A stretch of 64,000 nt of DNA from Ureibacillus composti (GTDB lineage: Bacteria; Bacillota; Bacilli; Bacillales_A; Planococcaceae): contig JAUCEP010000002.1 in NCBI GenBank assembly GCA_030348875.1, positions 384,501 to 448,500 of the forward strand. The letters are read 5' to 3'. Below the pieces are notes generated by a model, which did not search any database, was not told the origin of the DNA, and was given only the letters and a program-made list of their open reading frames with translations. Numbering within the stretch: the first letter of the stretch is position 1; the number at the start of each line of letters is the position of its first letter. The translations under genes and the position numbers were made by a program. Below are positions 9,315 through 17,412 of the stretch, in pieces.

Positions 9315-9388
9315 TAGAAAAACTGATGGACAAGGAAAAGGGGAAAGGCATAAAAGCTGAAGAAAAGGATCAAGTGAAGGATGCAAAA

Positions 9389-9928
9389 ATGAGTGACATC
9401 TTTATGGCATTCTTTCGCATAGGGATGCTTGGATTTGGTGGTGGACCTTCTGCCATTCCTTTAGTTGAAAAAGAAGTAGTTGGACGTTTTAAATGGATGA
9501 CAATTGAAGATTTTGGCGACACCATCGCACTAGCAAACACAATGCCGGGACCGATTGCTACTAAACTAGCAGGGTATATTGGCTATCGTGTTGGAGGAAT
9601 CATGGGTTGCCTGAATGCGATTATCGCCTCGGTAATCCCAACAGTCATTTTGATGATTGTGATGCTAACTGTATTACAAACGTATAAAGATATTCCTTGG
9701 GTGCAAAGCATGTCCAATGCGGTTGTTCCGGTCGTTGCCGTTATGTTGGCAGTGTTAACCTGGAGTTTTATCAAGCAATCCAAGGATTCAATGGGTTGGC
9801 TAAAAGCCATCTTACTCATCGTTGCATCCATTATTTTGTTAGAAGTATTAGGCCTACATCCTGGAATCTTAATTGCTGTATTGATTGCAGCTGTATTTGT
9901 GCCTTTCAAGAAAAAGGGCGGTGAGTAA
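9389..9928 (+). CDS. chromate transporter, half-size subunit 1
   Basis: A CHR-family half transporter of 179 residues with the GFGGGPSAIPLVEKEVV signature at the N-terminus, NTMPGPIATKLAGYIGY after it and several hydrophobic helices. In this family two short proteins together replace one long ChrA. ATG 9389 is selected because GAAGGA at 9376-9381 precedes it; the frame stays open upstream to GTG 9308 and ATG 9326 overlapping the GGT stop, so a longer, lysine-rich N-terminus is possible. The next gene begins immediately after the stop. Chromate or another oxyanion export is the family role; the true physiological substrate is unknown. Confidence 0.85.
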   Translation: MSDIFMAFFRIGMLGFGGGPSAIPLVEKEVVGRFKWMTIEDFGDTIALANTMPGPIATKLAGYIGYRVGGIMGCLNAIIASVIPTVILMIVMLTVLQTYKDIPWVQSMSNAVVPVVAVMLAVLTWSFIKQSKDSMGWLKAILLIVASIILLEVLGLHPGILIAVLIAAVFVPFKKKGGE

Positions 9929-10462
9929 ATGATTTATTGGCAAATATTCCTGGCCTTTTTCATTCCGGGTATTTTAGGATATGGGGGTGGACCTGCAACC
10001 ATTCCTTTGATTGAAAAAGAAGTGGTCGACCGCTATGGTTGGTTGACTACCAAAGAATTTAGTGAGGTACTTGCACTAGGGAATTCTCTCCCTGGCCCAA
10101 TCGCTACAAAAATGGCAGGGTATATTGGGTATGCAGAAGGGGGAATATTAGGTTCGGCTATTGCATTATTTGCTACGATTGCTCCGTCATTAATCTTAAT
10201 GCTTGCTTTAATGGCCATTCTTATGAAATATAAAGAATCTCCTCAAGTCAAAAATATCTCTAAAGTAGTGAAGCCGGTTATTGCTGTTTTAATTGGCGCA
10301 ATGACTTTACAATTTTTCATGGAATCTAGTTTTTTACTTGGAAGTCTCCAAACAATTATCATTATGATTGTTAGTTTTCTCATGTTAGAGAAGTGGAAAG
10401 TACACCCGGCAATCGTAATTGGTTTGGCATTAGTTTATGGAGGGTTAACAGGGTTAATTTAA
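9929..10462 (+). CDS. chromate transporter, half-size subunit 2
   Basis: A 177-residue CHR-domain protein with GYGGGPATIPLIEKEVV, NSLPGPIATKMAGYIGY and five or more hydrophobic segments. It is a tandem paralogue of the preceding gene, and the ATG abuts that gene's stop codon, so the two halves are almost certainly translated together and assemble as a heterodimer with opposite membrane topologies, as described for short-chain CHR pairs. GGGCGGTGAG precedes the start. The pair shares an operon with the GGT gene. Confidence 0.87.
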   Translation: MIYWQIFLAFFIPGILGYGGGPATIPLIEKEVVDRYGWLTTKEFSEVLALGNSLPGPIATKMAGYIGYAEGGILGSAIALFATIAPSLILMLALMAILMKYKESPQVKNISKVVKPVIAVLIGAMTLQFFMESSFLLGSLQTIIIMIVSFLMLEKWKVHPAIVIGLALVYGGLTGLI

Positions 10463-10593
10463 TTTATTTGATTAAATTTTCCAATCCCCGAGTGAAAATT
10501 TGATTTAATGAAAAAACAAAAATCCATTGACGTTTCTAACCAATTCCACTAATATGTATATGGAATTCAATTAAATGCCCGGCTTTGTAACGG

Positions 10594-10632
10594 GAGAGGT
10601 TCATAGCGATTAACCCTCTATAAAAAACTATG
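10594..10632 (+). ncRNA. preQ1-I riboswitch upstream of queF
   Basis: The segment contains GAGAGGTTCATAGC, ACCCTCTATAAAAAACTA, which is the class-I preQ1 aptamer pattern: a P1 stem GAGGG-type pair, a C-rich loop and an A-rich tail that docks into the minor groove. It is followed 16 nt later by a terminator, so preQ1 probably promotes termination before queF. Confidence 0.93.
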
Positions 10633-10646
10633 GAAACATGACGATT

Positions 10647-10678
10647 CAGCCATGTCCATAACGGACGTGGCTTTTTAT
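10647..10678 (+). terminator. riboswitch expression-platform terminator (queF)
   Basis: AGCCATGTCC-ATAA-GGACGTGGCT stem with one G-U pair followed by TTTTATGTTTTT, located between the preQ1 aptamer and the queF ribosome-binding site. Confidence 0.85.
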
Positions 10679-10755
10679 GTTTTTATGTAGTTTTATAGAA
10701 TGTAAGAGCCTCTTTTTCGAAAAGTGTTGGGAAACATTGTCAAGGAGGTTTTTTT

Positions 10756-11256
10756 ATGTCTGGCAGAAACCATGAAGAAGGTTTAAAAGACTTAACATTA
10801 TTAGGAAATCAAAATACTAAATATTCATTTGACTATGCCCCTGAGGTACTAGAGGCGGTTGATAACTTACATTCGAATCGTGATTATTTCGTAAAATTCA
10901 ATTGTCCAGAATTTACGAGTTTATGTCCATTAACACATCAACCGGATTTTGCGACGATGTATATTTCATATATTCCAGATAAAAAAATTGTTGAAAGTAA
11001 ATCATTAAAGCTTTATTTATTCAGCTTCCGTAATCATGGAGACTTCCACGAAGACTGTGTGAATATTATTATGAATGATTTAATAAAATTACTAGATCCT
11101 CGCTATATCGAGGTTTGGGGGAAATTCACTCCACGTGGCGGCATTTCCATTGACCCTTGGTGCAACTACGGTAAACCAGGAACGAAATACGAAGAAATTG
11201 CCAACTTTCGTTTAATGAATCACGATTTAAATCCAGAGAAAATCGATAATCGATAA
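10756..11256 (+). CDS. queF: NADPH-dependent 7-cyano-7-deazaguanine reductase
   Basis: A 166-residue type-I QueF that reduces preQ0 to preQ1 with NADPH, using a thioimide intermediate. The nucleophile is Cys57 in [11 protein letters not shown] with Asp64 as the acid, and the HGDFHED segment near 94-100 supplies the substrate-binding Glu. AAGGAGG sits before the ATG. It is preceded by its own preQ1 riboswitch and terminator, separate from the one before queC, so the last step is switched independently from synthesis of preQ0. Confidence 0.97.
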   Translation: MSGRNHEEGLKDLTLLGNQNTKYSFDYAPEVLEAVDNLHSNRDYFVKFNCPEFTSLCPLTHQPDFATMYISYIPDKKIVESKSLKLYLFSFRNHGDFHEDCVNIIMNDLIKLLDPRYIEVWGKFTPRGGISIDPWCNYGKPGTKYEEIANFRLMNHDLNPEKIDNR

Positions 11257-11309
11257 AATTGAATATACTTTTTAAAATGATTGGAAAGTATAATGTTTGT
11301 ACTTTGAAA

Positions 11310-11495
11310 TCATTGTGTAGCTACGGCAGGCTAGCAGCTCGAGTTCGCTTCGACAATCCTTTCGAAGGCAAAAATCGCCTTTGCCTGTATTGTCTCCAGC
11401 ACTTGGGCTCACAAGATGTGAGTCATGTCGGCGATGGCACAGGACGTGTCGTTTTTGCCGACTCGATGCTAAACGAGTCAGCCTGCTCATTTCAA
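11310..11495. repeat. GC-rich structured insertion between queF and queC riboswitch
   Basis: A GC-richer stretch with several short hairpins, for example TTTTTGCCGACTCGAT..., ACGAGTCAGCC and TCGAAGGCAAAAATCGCC, unlike the AT-rich intergenic DNA around it. It looks like a palindromic dispersed element or remnant; no coding or known RNA family is recognised. The start and end are approximate. Confidence 0.35.
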
Positions 11496-11496
11496 G

Positions 11497-11537
11497 GGAA
11501 GAGGTTCTTAGCGGATACCCTCTATAAAAAACTAAGG
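11497..11537 (+). ncRNA. preQ1-I riboswitch upstream of queC
   Basis: GAAGAGGTTCTTAGCGG, ACCCTCTATAAAAAACTAAGGAG: the same class-I preQ1 architecture as at 10594. It is followed by a terminator and then the queC ribosome-binding site, so it controls queC-queD-queE and probably the VUT transporter. Confidence 0.93.
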
Positions 11538-11540
11538 AGA

Positions 11541-11574
11541 AACAGCATTTCCTCTTAGGATGCTGTTTTTTTCG
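11541..11574 (+). terminator. riboswitch expression-platform terminator (queC)
   Basis: AACAGCAT...ATGCTGTT stem followed by TTTTT, directly after the second preQ1 aptamer. Confidence 0.88.
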
Positions 11575-11593
11575 TTAAAAAGGAGTTTTGTAA

Positions 11594-12253
11594 TTGAAAC
11601 AGGAAAAAGCTGTTGTGGTGTTTAGTGGAGGTCAGGATAGTACGACTTGCTTGTTTTGGGCAAAAGAACGATTTGCAGAGATAGAGGCAGTAACATTCAA
11701 CTATGGCCAACGCCATGCCCTTGAAATTGAATGTGCAAAGGAGATTGCCGAGGAGCTTGGTGTGAAGCATCATATTCTGGATATGTCCCTACTGAACCAG
11801 CTCGCGCCAAATGCATTAACACGAGATGACATAAAAGTGGAAGAAGGGGATGAAGGCGAGTTACCGTCGACGTTCGTTCCTGGTCGTAATCTACTTTTCC
11901 TTTCGTTTGCTGGTGTGCTGGCTAGTCAGGTGGGAGCAAAACATATCGTGACAGGTGTTTGTGAAACTGATTTTAGTGGATATCCCGATTGCCGAGATAT
12001 TTTCATTAAATCGCTAAACGTTACGTTGAATTTGTCTATGGATGATCGTTTTGTCATTCATACCCCGTTAATGTGGCTGAATAAGGCGGAAACATGGGAA
12101 CTTGCCGATCAATTACAAGCATTTGAGTTTGTTCGCGAAAAAACACTTACTTGCTACAACGGAGTTATTGCTGACGGATGTGGGGAGTGCCCAGCTTGTA
12201 AACTACGTAAAAGAGGGCTTGATGAGTATTTAAAGGATAAAAAGGGGGACTAA
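11594..12253 (+). CDS. queC: 7-cyano-7-deazaguanine synthase
   Basis: A 219-residue QueC that converts 7-carboxy-7-deazaguanine to preQ0 with ATP and ammonia. It has the PP-loop SGGQDS at 11-16 and a zinc site formed by Cys187, Cys196, Cys199 and Cys202 near the C-terminus. The start is TTG 11594, about 9 nt after AAGGAG; no ATG in a good position was found. First gene of a tight queC-queD-queE operon. Confidence 0.97.
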   Translation: MKQEKAVVVFSGGQDSTTCLFWAKERFAEIEAVTFNYGQRHALEIECAKEIAEELGVKHHILDMSLLNQLAPNALTRDDIKVEEGDEGELPSTFVPGRNLLFLSFAGVLASQVGAKHIVTGVCETDFSGYPDCRDIFIKSLNVTLNLSMDDRFVIHTPLMWLNKAETWELADQLQAFEFVREKTLTCYNGVIADGCGECPACKLRKRGLDEYLKDKKGD

Positions 12254-12256
12254 GAC

Positions 12257-12730
12257 ATGTCTGAATTTAGAATTGTTGACAGGCTCCAAAAACTAGATGT
12301 GGATATTCAACAAGACCAATTAAAGTATCATTCAAAACGCGTACTAGTTAGCAAGGAATTTACCTTTGATGCGGCTCATCACTTACACAACTATGAGGGG
12401 AAATGTAAAAACTTACATGGTCATACGTATCGCGTAGTCTTAGGTATTAGTGGCTATACAGAAGAACGTGGCTTAGTGATTGATTTTGGCGATATAAAAG
12501 AAATATGGAAAGAAAAAATTGAAGTATATCTAGATCATCGTTATCTAAACGAAACACTTCCACTTATGAATACAACAGCTGAAAACATTGTTGTTTGGAT
12601 TTACGAAAAATTGGCCGACGCATTGTGTGAGAAACAGCATTATAAAGGTGCGCGGGTAGAATTCGTTCGCCTTTATGAAACGCCAACAAGCTATGCGGAA
12701 GTAAGACGGGAGTGGATGGATGTTGAGTAA
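12257..12730 (+). CDS. queD: 6-carboxy-5,6,7,8-tetrahydropterin synthase
   Basis: A 157-residue QueD of the PTPS fold, making 6-carboxytetrahydropterin from dihydroneopterin triphosphate. Zinc ligands are His41 in AAHHL and His54 and His56 in LHGHTY, with the catalytic Cys50 in GKCKN. The protein carries about 30 extra N-terminal residues before the core compared with short QueD forms, which is common in Bacillales. It starts 3 nt after queC and its 3' end overlaps queE by 11 nt. Confidence 0.96.
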   Translation: MSEFRIVDRLQKLDVDIQQDQLKYHSKRVLVSKEFTFDAAHHLHNYEGKCKNLHGHTYRVVLGISGYTEERGLVIDFGDIKEIWKEKIEVYLDHRYLNETLPLMNTTAENIVVWIYEKLADALCEKQHYKGARVEFVRLYETPTSYAEVRREWMDVE

Positions 12731-13451
12731 GATTCCCGTGATGGAGATTTTTGGACCGACTATTCAAGGTGAAGGAATGGTCGTGGGGCAGAAAACGATG
12801 TTCGTGCGGACTGCAGGCTGTGATTATTCTTGTTCTTGGTGCGATTCAGCATTTACATGGGACGGCAGTGGAAAGAATTTGATTAACCAAATGACAGCTG
12901 AAGAGATTTGGGCTGAGTTAAAGCTCCTGGGTGGTGATGGGTTTTCCTTTGTTACGATATCTGGCGGAAACCCTGTACTTCTTCGAAATTTAGATGCGCT
13001 CGTTGCCATCTTAAAAGAAAATGGAATTCAAATTGGAGTAGAGACCCAGGGAAGCAAGTGGCAAGAGTGGCTGTATGAAATTGATGAACTTACGATTTCC
13101 CCAAAGCCCCCGAGTTCAGGTATGAAGACCGATTATTCAGTACTTACCGACATCCTAGAAAAACTTAAAAAACGAAATAGTCATCAGCATATCTCTCTTA
13201 AAATCGTTGTTTTTAATGAAGAGGATTACAATTATGCAAAGCAAGTTCACCTTCGATACCCGACAATTCCTTTTTATCTTCAGATAGGTAATGATGACAT
13301 CGCGACAACTGACAATAGTCAGCTCATCAGCAATTTATTGGCGAGGTACGAAGCGTTGATTGACCGGGTCATGGCAGATGAGGAATTAAGAGATGTGAAA
13401 GTACTGCCACAGCTCCATACCCTTATATGGGGAAATAAAAGAGGGGTATAG
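12720..13451 (+). CDS. queE: 7-carboxy-7-deazaguanine synthase (radical SAM)
   Basis: A 243-residue radical SAM enzyme that contracts carboxytetrahydropterin to 7-carboxy-7-deazaguanine. The [4Fe-4S] cluster ligands are Cys34, Cys38 and Cys41 (CDYSCSWC), preceded by the family motif EIFGPTIQGEG at 9-19. It overlaps the queD stop by 11 nt, so the two are translationally coupled. The three genes give the full route from dihydroneopterin triphosphate to preQ0. Confidence 0.96.
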   Translation: MLSKIPVMEIFGPTIQGEGMVVGQKTMFVRTAGCDYSCSWCDSAFTWDGSGKNLINQMTAEEIWAELKLLGGDGFSFVTISGGNPVLLRNLDALVAILKENGIQIGVETQGSKWQEWLYEIDELTISPKPPSSGMKTDYSVLTDILEKLKKRNSHQHISLKIVVFNEEDYNYAKQVHLRYPTIPFYLQIGNDDIATTDNSQLISNLLARYEALIDRVMADEELRDVKVLPQLHTLIWGNKRGV

Positions 13452-13494
13452 TCGGCATTAAGAGGATATTAAAATTTAGTAAAGGAGCAATATC

Positions 13495-14031
13495 ATGAGA
13501 ATCTTATTCTATTTATTATCAATCGTCATCGCCAATGTGGTAACGGCTGCCTTTGCGCCGATGCAGTTTGGTGCGTTTATCGTTCCAATGGGGACACTTT
13601 TTGTTGGGGCAACGTTCATTTTCCGAGATCTAGTGCAAAATAAATATGGTCGTGGGAAAACGTATGTATTTATCTTTACTGCATTAATTTTATCTGCTAT
13701 CGTTTCATACTTACTTGGCGATACATTAATGATCGTGGCCGCATCAGCTATTTCCTTCTTAGTTGCAGAAACGACAGATACTGAAATTTATTCACGCTTA
13801 AAATTATCTTTTGCATGGCGTGTATTTTGTAGCGGAATTGTTGGAGGATTACTAGATTCGGTTATTTTCGTTATTATCGGATTAAGCCCACTTGGCGCAG
13901 GGTTCTTACCTTGGGAAGCAGTACCAGCAGCAATTTTAGGGCAGTTTATCGTAAAAACAATTATTCAAATGATTGGTGCGTTAATCTTGAGCCAAATTCA
14001 TGGAATCAAAGACAAACAAGTACTTGCATAG
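13495..14031 (+). CDS. VUT-family queuosine precursor transporter
   Basis: A 178-residue membrane protein with about six hydrophobic segments and the conserved TFIFRDLVQNKYGR motif near residue 43-56. It belongs to the vitamin-uptake-transporter (VUT, YhhQ-type) family, whose characterised members import queuosine precursors such as preQ0 or preQ1. AAAGGAG precedes the ATG. It lies 43 nt after queE, downstream of the second preQ1 riboswitch, giving the cell both synthesis and salvage under one switch. The length is shorter than E. coli YhhQ but normal for Gram-positive members. Confidence 0.88.
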   Translation: MRILFYLLSIVIANVVTAAFAPMQFGAFIVPMGTLFVGATFIFRDLVQNKYGRGKTYVFIFTALILSAIVSYLLGDTLMIVAASAISFLVAETTDTEIYSRLKLSFAWRVFCSGIVGGLLDSVIFVIIGLSPLGAGFLPWEAVPAAILGQFIVKTIIQMIGALILSQIHGIKDKQVLA

Positions 14032-14065
14032 TAAGTCCTCTTAAAGGGGCAGCGGTATATGCTTG

Positions 14066-14111
14066 CAAATGGGGTAGGAAATCGTAGTGATTTTCTCACC
14101 CCATTTTTTTG
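14066..14111 (+). terminator. terminator after VUT transporter gene
   Basis: AATGGGGT...GGAAATC pairs with GATTT...ACCCCATT and ends in TTTTTTT. Confidence 0.88.
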
Positions 14112-14264
14112 TTTATTTCAATGGATTGGTTTGTTGTTGAAATTTGCAATCATCAGCAAGCGATAGATGCACTCTAGCTGATGATCGGTTGATTGCTAGA
14201 ATAATTGTGAATTATTATGTTTGGTTTTAAGTGGTATTGAGAAAAGACTATATTTGGCGGGAAG

Positions 14265-14560
14265 GCGAGGGAATGTTTTTCGCTTATTTTATCCGAATGC
14301 TTGGATTTCACCTTATTTCCGAGTAGTTAATGGAAGGAATTTCGCTTATGTCAGCCTTTTAATCTTCTACAATGTGCATTAACGGAAGAAATTTCCGTTA
14401 AATTGGAAATTGGTCAAATTTACTTGTAAATCAAGGAATAAACTTCCCTTATCTTAACCGAGTCAATGGTTTTTTCATATTTCCAGTCCAGTTAAAGGAA
14501 AAATGTTCCCTTATATCAGTCTTTTAACCCTTCACTAAATAAGAGAATTCTTCGCTTATA
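14265..14560. repeat. dispersed AAGGGAA/TTCCCTTA-type intergenic repeats, copy 1
   Basis: This gene-free stretch is filled with repeated variants of GAANAATTTCCGTTA and AAAATGTTCCCTTAT, spaced some 30-40 bp apart and often arranged as short inverted repeats (for example GGAAGAAATTTCCGTTA). The same style of repeat fills 45547-45755 and 52040-52285. Confidence 0.6.
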
Positions 14561-14725
14561 ATTTTATGTCTTAGAAGAAAGAAGTGACGGGTTCCTTTAC
14601 CGCCATCATTTACATTCAAAAGAGATCCATTATCAAAGTGGGCAGCTCTTTTCTTTTCCCCCTAAAGTAACCGTTCCTAGAAGAGTGCATAATCTAGCAA
14701 TATTTAAAGGGGTGAAAAATTTATT

Positions 14726-15274
14726 GTGGTTTCATTACTGGAATTGTTAAGAAGTGGGGGATATATCCTCTATGCAAGACATGGGCAAGCGAATGTTGGG
14801 ATCGATCAACCAACAGTTAATTTTTATGATTGTGCCACCCAAAGAAACCTCTCAGAAATAGGTAGAAATCAAGCCATTTTTTATGGAAGGGTTTTTCGAG
14901 CCTTACAGATTCCAATTAGTTTCCCCGTTTTGACGAGTCCATATTGTAGAACGATTGAAACTGGAGCACTCGCTTTTGGATCACAGAACATTCAAGTGGA
15001 CCCTTTCTTGATGGAAATTCAAAACCTTAATGGAAATCTATCGGATCCTGAAAAAAGTAGGATTTTAAACAACCTTCAATCCTTTTTAGAGGTAGAGCCA
15101 CCAAACGGTACAAATAGAGTAATCGTTGCGCATAGTTTTCCAAAAGGTGTTGGATTAGATAGTATCCCATATATGGGGACAGTCATTGTAAAACCAAAAG
15201 GACCGGGAAATGGATATGAAGTCATTGGTCGATTATCTTTATCTGATTTGTATAAATTAGTATCTACAAAATGA
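14726..15274 (+). CDS. histidine phosphatase superfamily protein
   Basis: A 182-residue member of the phosphoglycerate-mutase-like (branch 1) histidine phosphatases. The phosphoryl-accepting His19 lies in the YARHGQ motif (Arg18-His19-Gly20), a second Arg is in SPYCRT at 75, and the second catalytic His136 is in IVAHSFPKG. Many phosphatases of this type are encoded in Bacillales with no fixed substrate. The start is GTG 14726 after AAAGGGGTG; there is no ATG better placed. It stands alone between two intergenic repeat regions, so context gives no substrate. Confidence 0.85.
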   Translation: MVSLLELLRSGGYILYARHGQANVGIDQPTVNFYDCATQRNLSEIGRNQAIFYGRVFRALQIPISFPVLTSPYCRTIETGALAFGSQNIQVDPFLMEIQNLNGNLSDPEKSRILNNLQSFLEVEPPNGTNRVIVAHSFPKGVGLDSIPYMGTVIVKPKGPGNGYEVIGRLSLSDLYKLVSTK

Positions 15275-15380
15275 GGATTTAAATCCGGTAACTATAAATA
15301 AAATCCAAAAATTGCACAAACTATTTGGGAGATAGAGAATGCTCTTCTCACTCATCAACTGTTTAATGAGGAGGATGGAA

Positions 15381-15611
15381 ATGTCAATGGATGAAGTGAA
15401 TCACAAGGCCCTAAAAGGAAATGGTTATGGTGGGTACAAACTTCAAACAGAGTTCAATCATCTTGAGCAAAACATCAAAGAAGAAGTGGCTTCTGAAATT
15501 GACGTAGATTCGCCAGCAGCTACTGCAAATTATTCTGCTGAAAGGCCAAATCAACTAATACAATTTACTAATCCAGAAAAATCAAGTACTTCTCGAATCA
15601 TCTGGTATTAG
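15381..15611 (+). CDS. small hydrophilic protein, paralogous cassette copy 3
   Basis: A 76-residue polar protein with no cysteines and no recognised family. The leader TTTAATGAGGAGGATGG matches those of the genes at 405 and 848, and the ATG at 15381 lies 6 nt after GAGGAGG (15368-15374), the same spacing as at 405. Downstream, CAAATCATTGAATAGGAGGGG plus a GGGATTAAAGA hairpin matches the other two copies. An upstream ATTGCACAAACTA resembles the ATTTGTGCAAACTA before copy 2. Function unknown; the shared control signals suggest the three genes are expressed together. Confidence 0.65.
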   Translation: MSMDEVNHKALKGNGYGGYKLQTEFNHLEQNIKEEVASEIDVDSPAATANYSAERPNQLIQFTNPEKSSTSRIIWY

Positions 15612-15636
15612 ACAAATCCAAATCATTGAATAGGAG

Positions 15637-15671
15637 GGGATTAAAGAGGGTGAACTTCTTTAATCCCTTAT
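15637..15671 (+). terminator. terminator of small-protein gene 3
   Basis: Perfect 11-bp stem GGGATTAAAGA / TCTTTAATCCC with a short loop and TTATTT tail; homologous to the hairpins at 685 and 1096. Confidence 0.85.
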
Positions 15672-15999
15672 TTAATGTAAAAAGGCATCCCACTAAAAGC
15701 AGGATGCAGTAATACAAATAGGCGTTACCTTCAATTAAACTTACACTAGCTCCAGCTGAAAGGGTGTCTACCTCTCACTGCCAAGTAAGAACCAGGCCAT
15801 TCAAAAAGGCAGCGTAATTCATCGTATTCTCAAATTAAATTTGTGTGCTTGCCCAATGAAATTCTAGGATATTGGTCTAACAGGGTGAGGTTCTAAATGC
15901 TTACATTTAATTGGAAAATTATACATATTTGCTCCTGAAAAAAATATATTATGGAGAAGAAAGTTGCTTGATCAACCATGAGAGGAGCAAATTATCCCT
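15672..15999. other. intergenic stretch, no gene seen
   Basis: No convincing reading frame or known RNA is seen here. AGAGGAG at 15981-15987 is the probable ribosome-binding site of the ParA gene. Confidence 0.4.
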
Positions 16000-16848
16000 T
16001 TGGCCATTGTGATTTCCACCATTAACTTAAAAGGCGGAGTGGGAAAAACGACGACGACGGTAGGGTTAGCAGAGATGTTAACGTCTGAGTTTGGGAAGAA
16101 AGTGTTGCTTGTGGACTTGGACCCACAAACGAATGCAACGACGATGTTAATTGGTGAACATAAGTGGAAAGAGCTTAATGATGAAGAGTACACATTAGCA
16201 CGTTTGTTTAAAGATGCACTAGAGCCAGAAAATAGTAGGTTTAATTTGGAGAAATCCCTTCAACCAAATGTATCCAATATTACTGTCGTAGAAAATTTAG
16301 ATTTAATCCCCTCTAGTATTGATCTCATCAACATACAAGATGATTTAGCCAAGATGCCAGCTGGTCAATTTTACGCGAATAATCCAGTAGAAATCTTAAA
16401 GAAAGCAATCAGGCCCATTATGGACAACTATGACTACATATTAATCGACTGTCCTCCAAATATGGGCATCATTACGCTAAACGGCCTCCGTATTGCAGAC
16501 GGTTATATTATTCCAACCATTCCAGACGTCCTATCCACTTATGGCATCCCGCAAATTATTCAGCGGGTCGATGCGTTCTCAAATGATATCGGAAAGGAAA
16601 TAAAAGTACTTGGTATTGTAATTGCTAAGTATCGAGACAATTCGAATCTGCACCGCAATACTCTTGCGCGTTTAAAAAGAGAAGTGGATGCCCCTTTGTT
16701 TAACGCGATTTTTAAAGAAACCAATCAAATGGCAAATGCAGCTGACTATACTGTTTCCTACTCAACGTATCGCCAAAAGTGGGGCTATGGCGATCAATAT
16801 GATGCCTTTTATCGTTTAGCAAAAGAAATTCAAGAGAGGTTTGTATAA
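16000..16848 (+). CDS. ParA-family ATPase
   Basis: A 282-residue ParA/MinD-type ATPase with the deviant Walker A motif KGGVGKTT at 11-18 (signature Lys at 11), the DLDPQTNAT segment around 39-47 and the DCPPNMG Walker B region near 150. It has no N-terminal helix-turn-helix, so it resembles short plasmid-type ParA. The start is TTG 16000, after AGAGGAG with a rather long spacer, and the upstream end is therefore uncertain. It is followed without a gap by a small basic/acidic protein that is probably its partner; no ParB-like gene or parS-like cluster is visible next to it, which is unlike the chromosomal parAB (soj/spo0J) locus. Confidence 0.85.
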   Translation: MAIVISTINLKGGVGKTTTTVGLAEMLTSEFGKKVLLVDLDPQTNATTMLIGEHKWKELNDEEYTLARLFKDALEPENSRFNLEKSLQPNVSNITVVENLDLIPSSIDLINIQDDLAKMPAGQFYANNPVEILKKAIRPIMDNYDYILIDCPPNMGIITLNGLRIADGYIIPTIPDVLSTYGIPQIIQRVDAFSNDIGKEIKVLGIVIAKYRDNSNLHRNTLARLKREVDAPLFNAIFKETNQMANAADYTVSYSTYRQKWGYGDQYDAFYRLAKEIQERFV

Positions 16849-16849
16849 G

Positions 16850-17350
16850 ATGAATTTGGAACAAAAAATGGCTGAGATATTTGAAATTATCCTGGATGAG
16901 ATGAAAACAAATCCTTCATTTGCAGAAAAGCTTGCTGGGATCTTAATAGAAGAAAAACCTGAAAAGTTAAATGAATCGATCCCGTTCGATCAAGAAGACG
17001 GGCAAGAACTATCTTTACAACAGGAAAGCGCGGAACTCCCAGTACCTGAACAAGCAGGAATAGAAGAAGTGGTTGAAACAAAGGGGAAACCATCTGATAA
17101 ATCTAGTACTAGAAGAAAACGGAACCCGGCAAAATTCAACCCAGAAACGATCCTCATTGATCAAGGAAAAGAAGCGCTACAGCATCAATTGGAAACACTT
17201 GAAGTGATAGAGCTAAAGGATATCATCTCTGAATTTGGGATGGACCCTGCTAAAAAAACAACTAGGTGGCGCAAGAAAGAACGATTCGTTGATCATATTC
17301 TTGATGTTGCTTTGAATCAGATTGAAAAAGGAAATGCCTTTCGGAAGTAG
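16850..17350 (+). CDS. putative ParA partner protein, SAP-like C-terminus
   Basis: A 166-residue protein that I cannot assign to a named family. Residues 1-85 are acidic and Glu/Gln-rich, then a basic stretch SSTRRKRNP near 87-95, then a compact domain with ELKDIISEFGMDP and TTRWRKKERFVDHIL that looks like a SAP or Rho-N-type helical DNA-binding unit. ATG 16850 lies just after the ParA stop with AGAGAGG upstream; the frame is open further upstream but overlaps ParA. The order ParA then small DNA-binding protein fits a partition-type module. This is inference; the partner could serve another cargo. Confidence 0.55.
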   Translation: MNLEQKMAEIFEIILDEMKTNPSFAEKLAGILIEEKPEKLNESIPFDQEDGQELSLQQESAELPVPEQAGIEEVVETKGKPSDKSSTRRKRNPAKFNPETILIDQGKEALQHQLETLEVIELKDIISEFGMDPAKKTTRWRKKERFVDHILDVALNQIEKGNAFRK

Positions 17351-17371
17351 TCTTCACAATTTAAGCGTAAA

Positions 17372-17412
17372 GGGAACCTAATCACGAGTTGGTTAGGTTT
17401 CTTTAGTTTTAA
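17372..17412 (+). terminator. terminator after ParA module
   Basis: GAACCTAA and TTAGGTTTC form a stem around a loop containing TCACGAGTTGG, followed by a T-rich tail. Confidence 0.7.

Noticed and set aside
9308..9388. Longer N-terminus for the first chromate transporter half
   Set aside because: GTG 9308/9311 and ATG 9326 have no clear ribosome-binding site, whereas GAAGGA precedes ATG 9389; the extension is kept as an alternative only.
11259..11558. Reading frame overlapping the second preQ1 riboswitch
   Set aside because: It runs through the riboswitch and the structured segment and has no start signal, so it is chance.
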